From JAPPLG01 sp965199935 (GTDB lineage: Bacteria; Bdellovibrionota; Bdellovibrionia; Bdellovibrionales; UBA1609), in contig CBDATD010000002.1 of assembly GCA_965199935.1 (NCBI GenBank), forward strand, positions 384,948 to 448,947: DNA of 64,000 nt, read 5' to 3'. Of the stretch, positions 18,818 through 26,270 are shown in pieces (positions within the stretch are counted from its first letter, which is position 1; every line of letters begins with the position of its first letter). A program made the translations under genes and the position numbers. Below the pieces are notes generated by a model that saw nothing but the letters and a program-made list of their open reading frames with translations, searched no databases and was not told the origin of the DNA.

Positions 18818-18919
18818 TTAACCAAAAATTATATCAAGGATTACATCTATAAAATATTCAATAAACTTCATTCCTGCTATTATTAAAAGTTCTATGAACA
18901 TAGCAATTATTGTTTCCAT
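18818..18919 (-). CDS. 33-residue hydrophobic acidic peptide
   Basis: Starts with ATG at 18919 behind AGGAGGT at ideal spacing, one of the best Shine-Dalgarno sites in the window. The peptide is almost wholly hydrophobic with periodic acids (METIIAMFIELLIIAG, then FIEYFIDVILDIIFG), consistent with an amphipathic membrane-active helix. It resembles small type I toxins or bacteriocin-like peptides in kind only; no family is recognised. Lies upstream of the basic 44-residue peptide in the defence island. Confidence 0.55.
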   Translation of the reverse strand: METIIAMFIELLIIAGMKFIEYFIDVILDIIFG

Positions 18920-19068
18920 TATTACCTCCTGATTTTTTTACATTTGTTTACTATAAAAAGCATTATGAATACAATAAAAATAAATTAAATGTAAAACTTT
19001 TACATTTTTGTACGATTTTGTAAATTTTACATAAAATTTCTTGTACTTCTTTTTTCAAGTGGAGCTGA

Positions 19069-19214
19069 GGGGGATCGCCTACTACAGTCATTCGCATCAC
19101 GCTCATTCCTTGCGTAGGCTCACTTCAGACACTCAGAAAATCGTCCTGATTTTCTGCCTTGTATTAAACGCTTTCAGCGTTCAACACAAGTCGTGTCTTC
19201 ATTTCGATCCCCTC
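19069..19214 (-). ncRNA. tRNA-linked structured repeat downstream of tRNA-Ala
   Basis: Downstream of tRNA-Ala on the minus strand, GAGGGGATCG (19214-19205) pairs with CGATCCCCC (19077-19069). The pairing encloses three hairpins: CTTGTGTTGAACGC / GCGTTTAATACAAG, GCAGAAAATC / GATTTTCTG, and GCCTAC / GTAGGC. The closing 3' strand is a second copy of the tRNA-Ala 3' end, at 19059-19077. The same layout and length occur after tRNA-Ser with different bases but preserved pairing, which indicates selection for RNA (or DNA) structure. Transcription is not shown. Confidence 0.55.
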
Positions 19215-19222
19215 CCCATTCC

Positions 19223-19262
19223 TGATAAAAAAAGAAAAAACTTACAGTCCTATCTTTTTTTA
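19223..19262 (-). terminator. Terminator-like hairpin after tRNA-Ala
   Basis: Between the tRNA and the structured element, the minus strand reads A-rich AAAAAAAGA, a short loop region, then TTCTTTTTTTATC, able to form an A/T stem ending in T residues. It occupies the same place as the clearer hairpin after tRNA-Ser. Confidence 0.4.
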
Positions 19263-19338
19263 TGGTGGAGCTGAGGGGGATCGAACCCCTGACCTCAGCG
19301 CTGCCAGCGCTGCGCTCTCCCAGCTGAGCTACAGCCCC
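19263..19338 (-). tRNA. tRNA-Ala (anticodon GGC)
   Basis: A 76-nt cloverleaf read on the minus strand: acceptor GGGGCTG pairs with CAGCTCC, D-stem GCTC/GAGC, anticodon stem CAGCG/CGCTG with loop CTGGCAG (anticodon GGC), T-arm AGGGG-TTCGATC-CCCCT, and an encoded CCA. Its 5' end is one base from the stop codon of the coiled-coil gene, so it may be co-transcribed with that gene and released by RNase P. Confidence 0.95.
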
Positions 19339-19339
19339 A

Positions 19340-21736
19340 TCAATATAAACGAAGCTCAGAAATAAGATCGCTTTGATCACCGTCCTTTATCTGCTTTAAA
19401 ATAGTTTTTCCTTTTGCCATAGAAGATGTTTCCACAGTTTTCTTTCGAACCCGAAACAAAGTCTGACTGATGTGCTGATTGAGCTTCTGCAAAGACTGAA
19501 TTTGACTGATTTTAGCTTCCATTTCTTTCTTTAACTCACTCCAATTGCACTCCAACAACGTCTTTTGTTCTTTTAAAGTTTTATTTTCATCTAAAAGACT
19601 TTGAACCCTTTTAGACAATACGTGATTTTCAGAAGTCAAACGGCCCTCGCTTTCACCAGCCGTTTTAAAACGCGTTTGCAGTGAAAATAATTCTTTTTGT
19701 ATATTCACCGTATCCCTATCGTAAAGCTGAGTCAGCTCTTTATTTTTTTTCTTCTCAGCAATTAAAGCCGACTCCATCTCCCTGCTCAACTGCTGTAAAT
19801 ACACCTCGTGAGATGTTTTTAATTCTGTAATCCGATTTGTAAAACTGTCTTCTAAATCGTCAATAGTTTTTTCATAACGAGTCTTAGAATCTCTGATTTC
19901 TTCTTCCAGATTGTACCGGACTTCATTCATATCCTTTTTATGAGAATCTTTTAATTTTTGAATTGTTTGGCTGTGCAGTTTCTGCATTTTTTGCACCGAC
20001 TGTTCAAAATCCATTTTCAACTGAGTTATCTCTTTTTGATGATCTGTTTTGAAATCACACTCTCTTTTTTCAGCCTGTTGAATCCATGTTAATTTATCAG
20101 CATGAAATTCGGCTTTTAATTTCTTTATAGAAATTTCACTTTGATTCCTCATCTCAACTTTATCTGCATAATATTTTGTCTTCAGCTGCGCCAAAGATAT
20201 CTTAAAGTCCTCTTGAGCATGATGACCGCTGGATTGGTATTTCTGAACTTGCTCTTTTAACTCTTCTGCTTGGACTTTATATTTTTTTGCTAAACTTTCA
20301 TAATGAGATTGATCCTGCAGTATTTTCTCCTCCTGCTTCAAGTGTTCTTGAATACTGCTTTCCAGCTGTTTGATCTGATTTTGGTAGCCTTCTGCCCGCC
20401 TTTGCAACTCCTCATAGAGAGGTTTGTTTTGTTCACTGTCTTCAATTCTTTTTTCCAAATCTTCAATTTGTCTGCCTTTTTCTTTTTCAAGGTGGTACAA
20501 CTGAGATTCATAATCTTTTTTTGTCAAAGCAATGTTTTGTTCGTAATCGGACTGCATCCATTGTATTTGACTTGCATGCTGTTGGTTCAATTCTTTTATC
20601 TGCTGTTTATACAATTCCTCCGCCCTTCTAACAGAAGAGTTTTGTTTAACTTTATTGACAATTTCTTTATGTTTCAGATGGACAGCATATAGTTTGGCAG
20701 AGAAGTTTTTCTCCATCTCTGCTGTGTATTCAGCCTGTTCTTGCTGCAGTTTTTTTATTTTCTCTTCATAGTTTTGTTTGAGAGACAGCGAAGACGGTCT
20801 GTTAACTAAAGCTTGAATTTCTTTCTTGTGCGCTAGATGGAGGGCATACATTTTAGCCCTGAAATTTTTTTTAGTCTCCCGAATCTCAAAATCATGTGTG
20901 GACTGCAGGCTCTGGATTTGCAGATACTGCTTTTGTTTAAAGCCCCCTAGTGAAAGATTTTCATTTTTCAGTTGATCTATTTGGGTTTTTTGCAATAAGC
21001 GCGCTGTATGCGTCTGTACTGCATACTCTTTTTTTATTTTTGAAATCTTTTCTCGATAAGCATCTTCAGTATATTGAATTTTTTGAGACTGCTTTTCCAA
21101 CTCCTGCTGAAGGGTTTTAACTTGATTAGATTTTGCATTTAACCTTTCTTTCATATCTTCTAAAACTGACTGAATCGTGTTTTTTTGCTTCAACCATTGT
21201 GATATTTGTATTCTATTTCCAGTTGTTTTTTTTATCCCCTTAGAGACTTGTCTTAGAACGCGCATTTTTTTACGATTTACAGCATGGAACTGAGCTGTTT
21301 TTTTACGGTAGGCTGTTTTAAGTCTTAATATTTCTTTTTTATGTTTGTTTTTTATAAGCTCTTCATTTTCTTGATAAGCTTCCTGCAGATTCAACTCCAT
21401 CGCTTTGTGTTTGAGATTCACGTGATTGATCTCTTTAATATGCTTTTCGTGAAGAACTTCTATTTGATCCTGCAAAACTTCCAATTCATGCTGATGTTTT
21501 TTGGAAAGAGAATGGGATAAAGATTTTAATTTTTGATTGAGAAGTTTGTTGTAATAAACAGTTTGTTTTTTCATTTGTTGAACAAGGTAAGAAGATGAAG
21601 ATGTTTTTTTTAATGTTTCAGACGAACTGTTGGAAGTTTTTTGTTGAGGAGCTGTCTTAGAAGCAGATTCTTGAAAAGTTAAATCTCTTTGGTTAATGAG
21701 TTTAAGAGGTTTGATGCTTTCTTGTTTTGAAGGCAC
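19340..21736 (-). CDS. Very long coiled-coil protein
   Basis: A 798-residue protein, almost entirely charged coiled coil rich in K, E, Q and L from about residue 55 to 770, with no membrane segment or signal peptide. It could be a cytoskeletal filament or scaffold; no specific family is recognised. The chosen start is a GTG at 21736 with a weak AAAGAG upstream. The frame remains open and protein-like for about 55 more codons upstream (FKDRKIKKSTLDYRNSKDW, then IPIPPSSLKEKIDF) but offers no ATG, GTG or TTG, so the true N-terminus is uncertain. tRNA-Ala follows after one base. Confidence 0.75.
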   Translation of the reverse strand: MPSKQESIKPLKLINQRDLTFQESASKTAPQQKTSNSSSETLKKTSSSSYLVQQMKKQTVYYNKLLNQKLKSLSHSLSKKHQHELEVLQDQIEVLHEKHIKEINHVNLKHKAMELNLQEAYQENEELIKNKHKKEILRLKTAYRKKTAQFHAVNRKKMRVLRQVSKGIKKTTGNRIQISQWLKQKNTIQSVLEDMKERLNAKSNQVKTLQQELEKQSQKIQYTEDAYREKISKIKKEYAVQTHTARLLQKTQIDQLKNENLSLGGFKQKQYLQIQSLQSTHDFEIRETKKNFRAKMYALHLAHKKEIQALVNRPSSLSLKQNYEEKIKKLQQEQAEYTAEMEKNFSAKLYAVHLKHKEIVNKVKQNSSVRRAEELYKQQIKELNQQHASQIQWMQSDYEQNIALTKKDYESQLYHLEKEKGRQIEDLEKRIEDSEQNKPLYEELQRRAEGYQNQIKQLESSIQEHLKQEEKILQDQSHYESLAKKYKVQAEELKEQVQKYQSSGHHAQEDFKISLAQLKTKYYADKVEMRNQSEISIKKLKAEFHADKLTWIQQAEKRECDFKTDHQKEITQLKMDFEQSVQKMQKLHSQTIQKLKDSHKKDMNEVRYNLEEEIRDSKTRYEKTIDDLEDSFTNRITELKTSHEVYLQQLSREMESALIAEKKKNKELTQLYDRDTVNIQKELFSLQTRFKTAGESEGRLTSENHVLSKRVQSLLDENKTLKEQKTLLECNWSELKKEMEAKISQIQSLQKLNQHISQTLFRVRKKTVETSSMAKGKTILKQIKDGDQSDLISELRLY

Positions 21737-21944
21737 AAAGTCTATTTTCTCTTTGAGTGAAGAGGGAGGGATGGGGATGGACTGGACAATCTTCCAGTCT
21801 TTGGAGTTTCTATAATCTAGTGTGGATTTTTTAATCTTTCTATCCTTGAAATTGATTCCTATTGAAATTTTTTCAAATATTGGATAGTTTTGTCAAAATA
21901 CAAAGAGATTACTGCTTTGCATAACGCCTATTATTTTGGCTGTA

Positions 21945-22033
21945 GGAGAGATGGCCGAGTGGCTGAAGGCGCACGCTTGGAAAGCGTGTAGGCGGCTAAA
22001 ACCGCCTCGGGGGTTCGAATCCCCCTCTCTCCG
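21945..22033 (+). tRNA. tRNA-Ser (anticodon GGA)
   Basis: An 89-nt class II tRNA: acceptor GGAGAGA/TCTCTCC, anticodon stem CACGC/GCGTG with loop TTGGAAA (anticodon GGA), a long variable arm containing AGGCGG/CCGCCT, and T-arm GGGGG-TTCGAAT-CCCCC. The discriminator is G and CCA is not encoded (CAT follows). Confidence 0.95.
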
Positions 22034-22039
22034 CATGAC

Positions 22040-22077
22040 AAAAAGATATGAGGCCGAAGGTTTCATATCTTTTTTTC
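22040..22077 (+). terminator. Intrinsic terminator of tRNA-Ser
   Basis: AAAAAGATATGA pairs with TCATATCTTTTT around a GGCCGAAGGT loop and ends in a T run. Copies recur in the next two units at about 22245-22283 and 22451-22487. Confidence 0.75.
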
Positions 22078-22082
22078 ATCAT

Positions 22083-22230
22083 GGGGGATTCGAAATGAAG
22101 ACGCGATCCGTGTTAGCTGTGAAAAACAGCTAATACGGAGAAGCAAAACTGGATGTTTTGCTGAGCGGCTGGAAGTGGGCCTGCGCAGGGAGCGAACTGG
22201 AAGTGAGCAACCGCAGCAGGCGAATCCCCC
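22083..22230 (+). ncRNA. tRNA-linked structured element, copy 1 (tRNA-Ser)
   Basis: Outer stem GGGGGATTCG / CGAATCCCCC (perfect 10 bp; the 3' strand is the duplicated tRNA T-arm). Inside it are TCCGTGTTAGCTG / CAGCTAATACGGA, GCAAAAC / GTTTTGC, and GCCTGC / GCAGGC. The motif GAAATGAAGAC after the first strand is shared with the tRNA-Ala element. The 148-nt length matches that copy within two bases. Confidence 0.55.
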
Positions 22231-22288
22231 TCTCTCCGCATGACAAAAAGATATGAGGCCGAAGGTTTCATATCTTTTTTTTCATCAT

Positions 22289-22436
22289 GGGGGATTCGAA
22301 ATGAAGACGCGATCCGTGTTAGCTGTGAAAAACAGCTAATACGGAGAAGCAAAACTGGATGTTTTGCTGAGCGGCTGGAAGTGGGCCTGCGCAGGGAGCG
22401 AACTGGAAGTGAGCAACCGCAGCAGGCGAATCCCCC
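22289..22436 (+). ncRNA. tRNA-linked structured element, copy 2 (tRNA-Ser)
   Basis: Sequence and predicted stems are essentially identical to copy 1, in the second tandem unit, so it is likely a recent duplication. Confidence 0.5.
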
Positions 22437-22495
22437 TCTCTCCACATGACAAAAAGATATGAGGCCGAAGGTTTCATATCTTTTTTTCATCATGT

Positions 22496-22545
22496 GGGGG
22501 ATTCGAAATGAAGACGCGATCCGTGTTAGCTGTGAAATACAGCTG
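22496..22545 (+). repeat. Truncated third tRNA-linked element
   Basis: Begins GGGGGATTCGAAATGAAGAC like the two complete copies, but loses similarity just after the first hairpin (around 22545) and lacks the closing strand. Confidence 0.7.
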
Positions 22546-22611
22546 GCCTGGATACACCGTTCAAGAAGAGTTTTTGAGCAGTTCAAAAAGCTGAGTGCTT
22601 TTACGTGAAAA

Positions 22612-22827
22612 AAGGCAGACGGAGATTCAAATGAATTCGGATTTGAAACAACATATCTGCAAAAGCTATGCAAACAGAGGTTCAAACGAGTTCGGATTTG
22701 GGATAGAGCAGACAAAGTTTGCTCTGTCTCAAAACGCATGTCTGAGCTTTGAACATCTGTTTGTGTAGCTGATTGCAAAAATAGCACATAAAAACGCATG
22801 TCTGAGCTTTGAAGATTCGTCTGCCTT
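22612..22827. repeat. Dispersed palindromic repeat, expanded copy
   Basis: Bounded by AAGGCAGAC and GTCTGCCTT, with the internal GTTCAAACGAGTTCGG and AGAGCAGA / TTTGCTCT blocks and the ACGCATGTCTGAGCTTTGAA block, the last present twice. It is a longer, internally duplicated version of the 101-bp elements at 59049 and 61082. The flanks (TTTTACGTG before, CTTTCGTACAA after) are also shared. Confidence 0.75.
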
Positions 22828-22886
22828 TGCTTTCGTACAAGCACAAATACCTTTAGGGACACAGACAATATTCCGATACGAAAGCT

Positions 22887-25800
22887 ATGGATATTTGTAT
22901 TAATTTTTTAAAAAAAACCTCTCTATCACAAGGTTGTACTCTGACTGGATCTGAGAAAGTGTCACAGTTGCTGCCATTCAGTGCAATTTCTATAGCACTC
23001 TCAATACTTTTAAGCGCCTCTCTTCCTTCAAAAGCAGAAGAGTCCAATATTTTTGACAGTGTTCTGAGTTTCTTCTCCAGTGGAGACAACCAAGGCCCAG
23101 ACTGTGCTGATGAAGATCTTTCCGAGGAAATAGCTGAAAAACTTCGTTCTGAAGTCTGCCCTCATTTCCTTATGGAGCAAATAGCAAATAGAGACTCAAA
23201 AAAAATGTTCTTTGGCCTTTCAGATGTATCTGCGGACAACCAGTGTAAAAATTTTTACAGTGATAAGAGTTTTAAAAACACTCAAGAGCTTGAAAATTAC
23301 TTGAAAGACAAAAAGCCTTTTTCTGAAATTAACACTGTTCCTGTTGCGGATTGTCTTTCTCATCCTTTTCCGGTAGCAGGTCTTCTCACAAGCTCCGAAG
23401 AGGCTTTGCCTGAAGACAAACACAAACAAGCGCTTGCCGAGTATTACCTCTCTCAACAAAGATTGGAGTCCGGTATGAGCCGAACCCTTCAAGATATTGC
23501 AGCCATAGATCAGCTGATCGGAAACTCCCCCCTTAAAGAGATCAACTGCAAGAAGTTTCAACTCACTCTAAACACTTTTACAGAATGCCAATCCCTGCAA
23601 AAATGTTCTTCTTCTGAGGAGCTGATTGAACAATCAGCACAAGAGACGATAAAGGCTGTGAAAGCCATTCAAGCCATTGATCAAAGAATAAAGGATTTAA
23701 AAGGGCCTAGAAATAGGTATGCCAACAAAAATAAAGAGAAAATACAAGAGCTGAAAGAAAGAAAGGCTGTTTTTCAAAGCCTCTATCCCTGGACTGTGGG
23801 CAGAATTTTTCAGAAAGGATATGAAGAAAATTCCAGCGTAGAGCAAACGGCCCAGCTCATTAAAGATCAGATGTCTTACACAAGAGGAAAATTAAAAGAA
23901 AATATACATGAAATGCAGGAAGCGGTCTCTTGTATCCGGTACTCTAGAAACTGCGATGATGTGGAGTTTGACAAAGTCATGTCCAAAACTCCAAACTTGG
24001 ATACTGAACAAATTTTTCAAATAAATAAAATAAAATCAATGAGCGATTCAGAAACAGCCTCTCTGCCGGAAATTCAGAGAAAAAAAACAAAAGAACATCT
24101 TACAGCAAAATCTTATTTTGATGGAGTTCAATGCCGCCAAAAACTTAGAGAGGATGTATCTTCAGCAAATAAAGAATTAGGGTTTTTTGCTCTGGATGTA
24201 GGTCTAACCGTAGCCACGGTTGGATTAGGTTCTGCGGCTGTCATGGGGAGGCTGGCAATAAGAGCTGGAGGACAAATATCTAAAGCACAAAGACTCCAAA
24301 ACTTAGGGCTTATGGGGGTGGACATTTCTTTTTCAGCTCCTTATATCAACAAGGCTATTAATGACTGTGATCACTATATGAATCAACTGGAGCAAAAAGC
24401 CGTCAGACCTGCAAATAATATTTGCACTGAGCTTCCTGTTCGATCCAAAATAACAAGCGATCTTAAAAGCTGTCTCTTAACAGCCAGTTTAGCTTCTTTG
24501 CCCTTAGCTGTACCGGCCTTTGCTGTGGCTGGAAGAGCTATTGTCAAAAAGATGTCAAAAAGCAAGCCAACGGCTCCTCCTTCGACTCCAAAGGATCCAA
24601 CAACACCGCCCCCTTCCAACCCTCCAAATACACCTCCAGCAAGACAGCTTTCTCATCAATCCACAACAAATTCCAGTCCTTCTTCGGCTCCATCCACAAA
24701 CATTGTTCAGAGAGCAGAAACACCGCCATCCACAAACCTCGCCCAAAGGGCAGAAACATCTTCAACAGGCAGAAAGGCTGTTGTGAAAGAAAAAAACACT
24801 TCCGGAAACTACAAATCAGGCAATGCAGAAACACCGGAAACTCTTTTATTATCTGATCAGAGAAGAAACGCCCGGCCGACAGCTTCTGCTCAAAACAATA
24901 AAAGTAAAACTTCTTCAAACAACGCAAAAGAAAGACAACCGAGAACATCTGCTCGAAAAAATACAAACACAAAAAGACCGGAAAACTCCAAAAAAGAGCA
25001 GAGTCAAACTTCTGCTCGAAACAACCAGCGTTTTCACTCACTCAAAGATTCTGAAAATCGAGCTGGAAAACTCTCCAGACGCATTGCAAGTATCATTAAA
25101 GAGAATCAAATTATCAAAAAAAACACACATAAAAACCCAATAGGAAACCTTATAGCACAAGCTCGAAATCATCTTAGACAGCAAAACCCTCGTTTGAACG
25201 ACAAAGAAATTTCTCAAATCATAGCCAAAGACCTCAAACAGCAGGGAGTTGATGTAAAATTCACAGATGGTGTGTTTAAAATTGGAAATAAAGAGGGTGT
25301 TTTTGTTATCAACTCCGATGGAAGAGCAAGAAAAATTTTAAACACAAAAACGGCCGCCGGTTCTTCTGCAAGGAAGAAAAGTACAGAAACCGGAAGAGCG
25401 GGGGCTGTCGTCCTTAGAGCGAACAATGGAAAAAATACAAGTAGGATGAAACGTCGAACAGCTGTCAATACCGGCAGGGCTGTCGGACAAAGGAAAATTC
25501 CACGTCAGGCAATTACAGCCGCGCCGCGCGCCGCCCGCTCGATGCATTCCTCCCGTCCAACACACTCCTCCCGCACCCAGCCTGACAGACTGCTTCCCGG
25601 ATCTATCCGTGCAGGGGTTGCAGGTAAAAATTCAATAGCGGCTGGGGCAGCAGCCTCTTCCACAAGTTTTGCTGATGAAAATGCTAAAGAGGAGTCTTCC
25701 AGCCCCAACAGCAGTGATGCAAATCAAGCCGGCAATAGCGGTAGAAATACCGCTGATAACAGCAGGAGTAGAGACAATGACCGCATGGATGACAATGACA

Positions 25801-26270
25801 AAAACAAAAAGGCAGATTTAGACTGTTCAAAATACAAAGGAAGCGCCCCTCAAAATCGAAGGGAAATGATCTGCTACTACTACATGAGAGCGGAGCAGTT
25901 AAGAGCAGAGACTCAAAGCATTCAACAAAACACTCAGGCCTTAAACCAATTTAAAAGCCAAGTTTGGAATGGAGTAAAAGAAAATCAAGTGCCGCCAAGT
26001 TTCTTTACAAACATTCAAAAGAATATTCAAAAAAATAAAAGTGCTGATGTGGATTACTTAAGTTCTTTCCGCCTCATGTACGATATTTCACGCATCCAAA
26101 ACGAACGCCTCACAGCCCATGACAAAAATAGATTAATGCAAATTATTCAAAACACGGATCAATATATGCGATCCCAAGATCTAGATGGATATTCGCACAT
26201 CCGAGAATCTGTGAACATACTTCTGAATAGAATGAACATCCCTGCTCAAAGAAATCAGCTTAGACTTTAA
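22887..26270 (+). CDS. Large exported protein with low-complexity middle, unknown function
   Basis: A 1,127-residue protein with an N-terminal signal-like segment after about 25 residues (FSAISIALSILLSASLPSKA). Residues about 60-400 are Cys-containing and helical. Two hydrophobic stretches lie near 435-460 and 533-552 (TASLASLPLAVPAFAVAGRA). A long disordered region rich in P, S, T, N, K and R follows to about residue 985, and a helical Cys-containing C-terminus begins at DCSKYKGSAP. No family recognised. Its last four bases overlap the end of the convergent porin gene. No strong ribosome-binding site precedes the ATG. Confidence 0.7.
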   Translation: MDICINFLKKTSLSQGCTLTGSEKVSQLLPFSAISIALSILLSASLPSKAEESNIFDSVLSFFSSGDNQGPDCADEDLSEEIAEKLRSEVCPHFLMEQIANRDSKKMFFGLSDVSADNQCKNFYSDKSFKNTQELENYLKDKKPFSEINTVPVADCLSHPFPVAGLLTSSEEALPEDKHKQALAEYYLSQQRLESGMSRTLQDIAAIDQLIGNSPLKEINCKKFQLTLNTFTECQSLQKCSSSEELIEQSAQETIKAVKAIQAIDQRIKDLKGPRNRYANKNKEKIQELKERKAVFQSLYPWTVGRIFQKGYEENSSVEQTAQLIKDQMSYTRGKLKENIHEMQEAVSCIRYSRNCDDVEFDKVMSKTPNLDTEQIFQINKIKSMSDSETASLPEIQRKKTKEHLTAKSYFDGVQCRQKLREDVSSANKELGFFALDVGLTVATVGLGSAAVMGRLAIRAGGQISKAQRLQNLGLMGVDISFSAPYINKAINDCDHYMNQLEQKAVRPANNICTELPVRSKITSDLKSCLLTASLASLPLAVPAFAVAGRAIVKKMSKSKPTAPPSTPKDPTTPPPSNPPNTPPARQLSHQSTTNSSPSSAPSTNIVQRAETPPSTNLAQRAETSSTGRKAVVKEKNTSGNYKSGNAETPETLLLSDQRRNARPTASAQNNKSKTSSNNAKERQPRTSARKNTNTKRPENSKKEQSQTSARNNQRFHSLKDSENRAGKLSRRIASIIKENQIIKKNTHKNPIGNLIAQARNHLRQQNPRLNDKEISQIIAKDLKQQGVDVKFTDGVFKIGNKEGVFVINSDGRARKILNTKTAAGSSARKKSTETGRAGAVVLRANNGKNTSRMKRRTAVNTGRAVGQRKIPRQAITAAPRAARSMHSSRPTHSSRTQPDRLLPGSIRAGVAGKNSIAAGAAASSTSFADENAKEESSSPNSSDANQAGNSGRNTADNSRSRDNDRMDDNDKNKKADLDCSKYKGSAPQNRREMICYYYMRAEQLRAETQSIQQNTQALNQFKSQVWNGVKENQVPPSFFTNIQKNIQKNKSADVDYLSSFRLMYDISRIQNERLTAHDKNRLMQIIQNTDQYMRSQDLDGYSHIRESVNILLNRMNIPAQRNQLRL

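Larger units (their letters stand above)
22016..22545 (+). repeat. Tandem repeats of about 205 bp, each ending in a tRNA-Ser 3' end
   Basis: The last 18 bases of tRNA-Ser (22016-22033) recur at 22221-22238 and 22427-22444. The intervening units are nearly identical (205 and 206 bp; the second has one extra T). A third unit is intact to about 22545 and then diverges. Each unit holds a terminator-like hairpin and a structured element listed separately. This recalls the repeats that follow the E. coli tyrT gene, which also start with a tRNA 3' end. Confidence 0.9.

Noticed and set aside
19059..19077. Direct repeat of the tRNA-Ala 3' end as an attachment site of an integrated element
   Set aside because: The spacing and internal structure match the tRNA-Ser units, and no integrase lies nearby, so a tRNA-linked repeat explains it better.
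22113..22868. A 251-codon minus-strand frame
   Set aside because: It runs across the tandem tRNA-linked repeats and the palindromic repeat, and its translation simply repeats with them; no ribosome-binding site.
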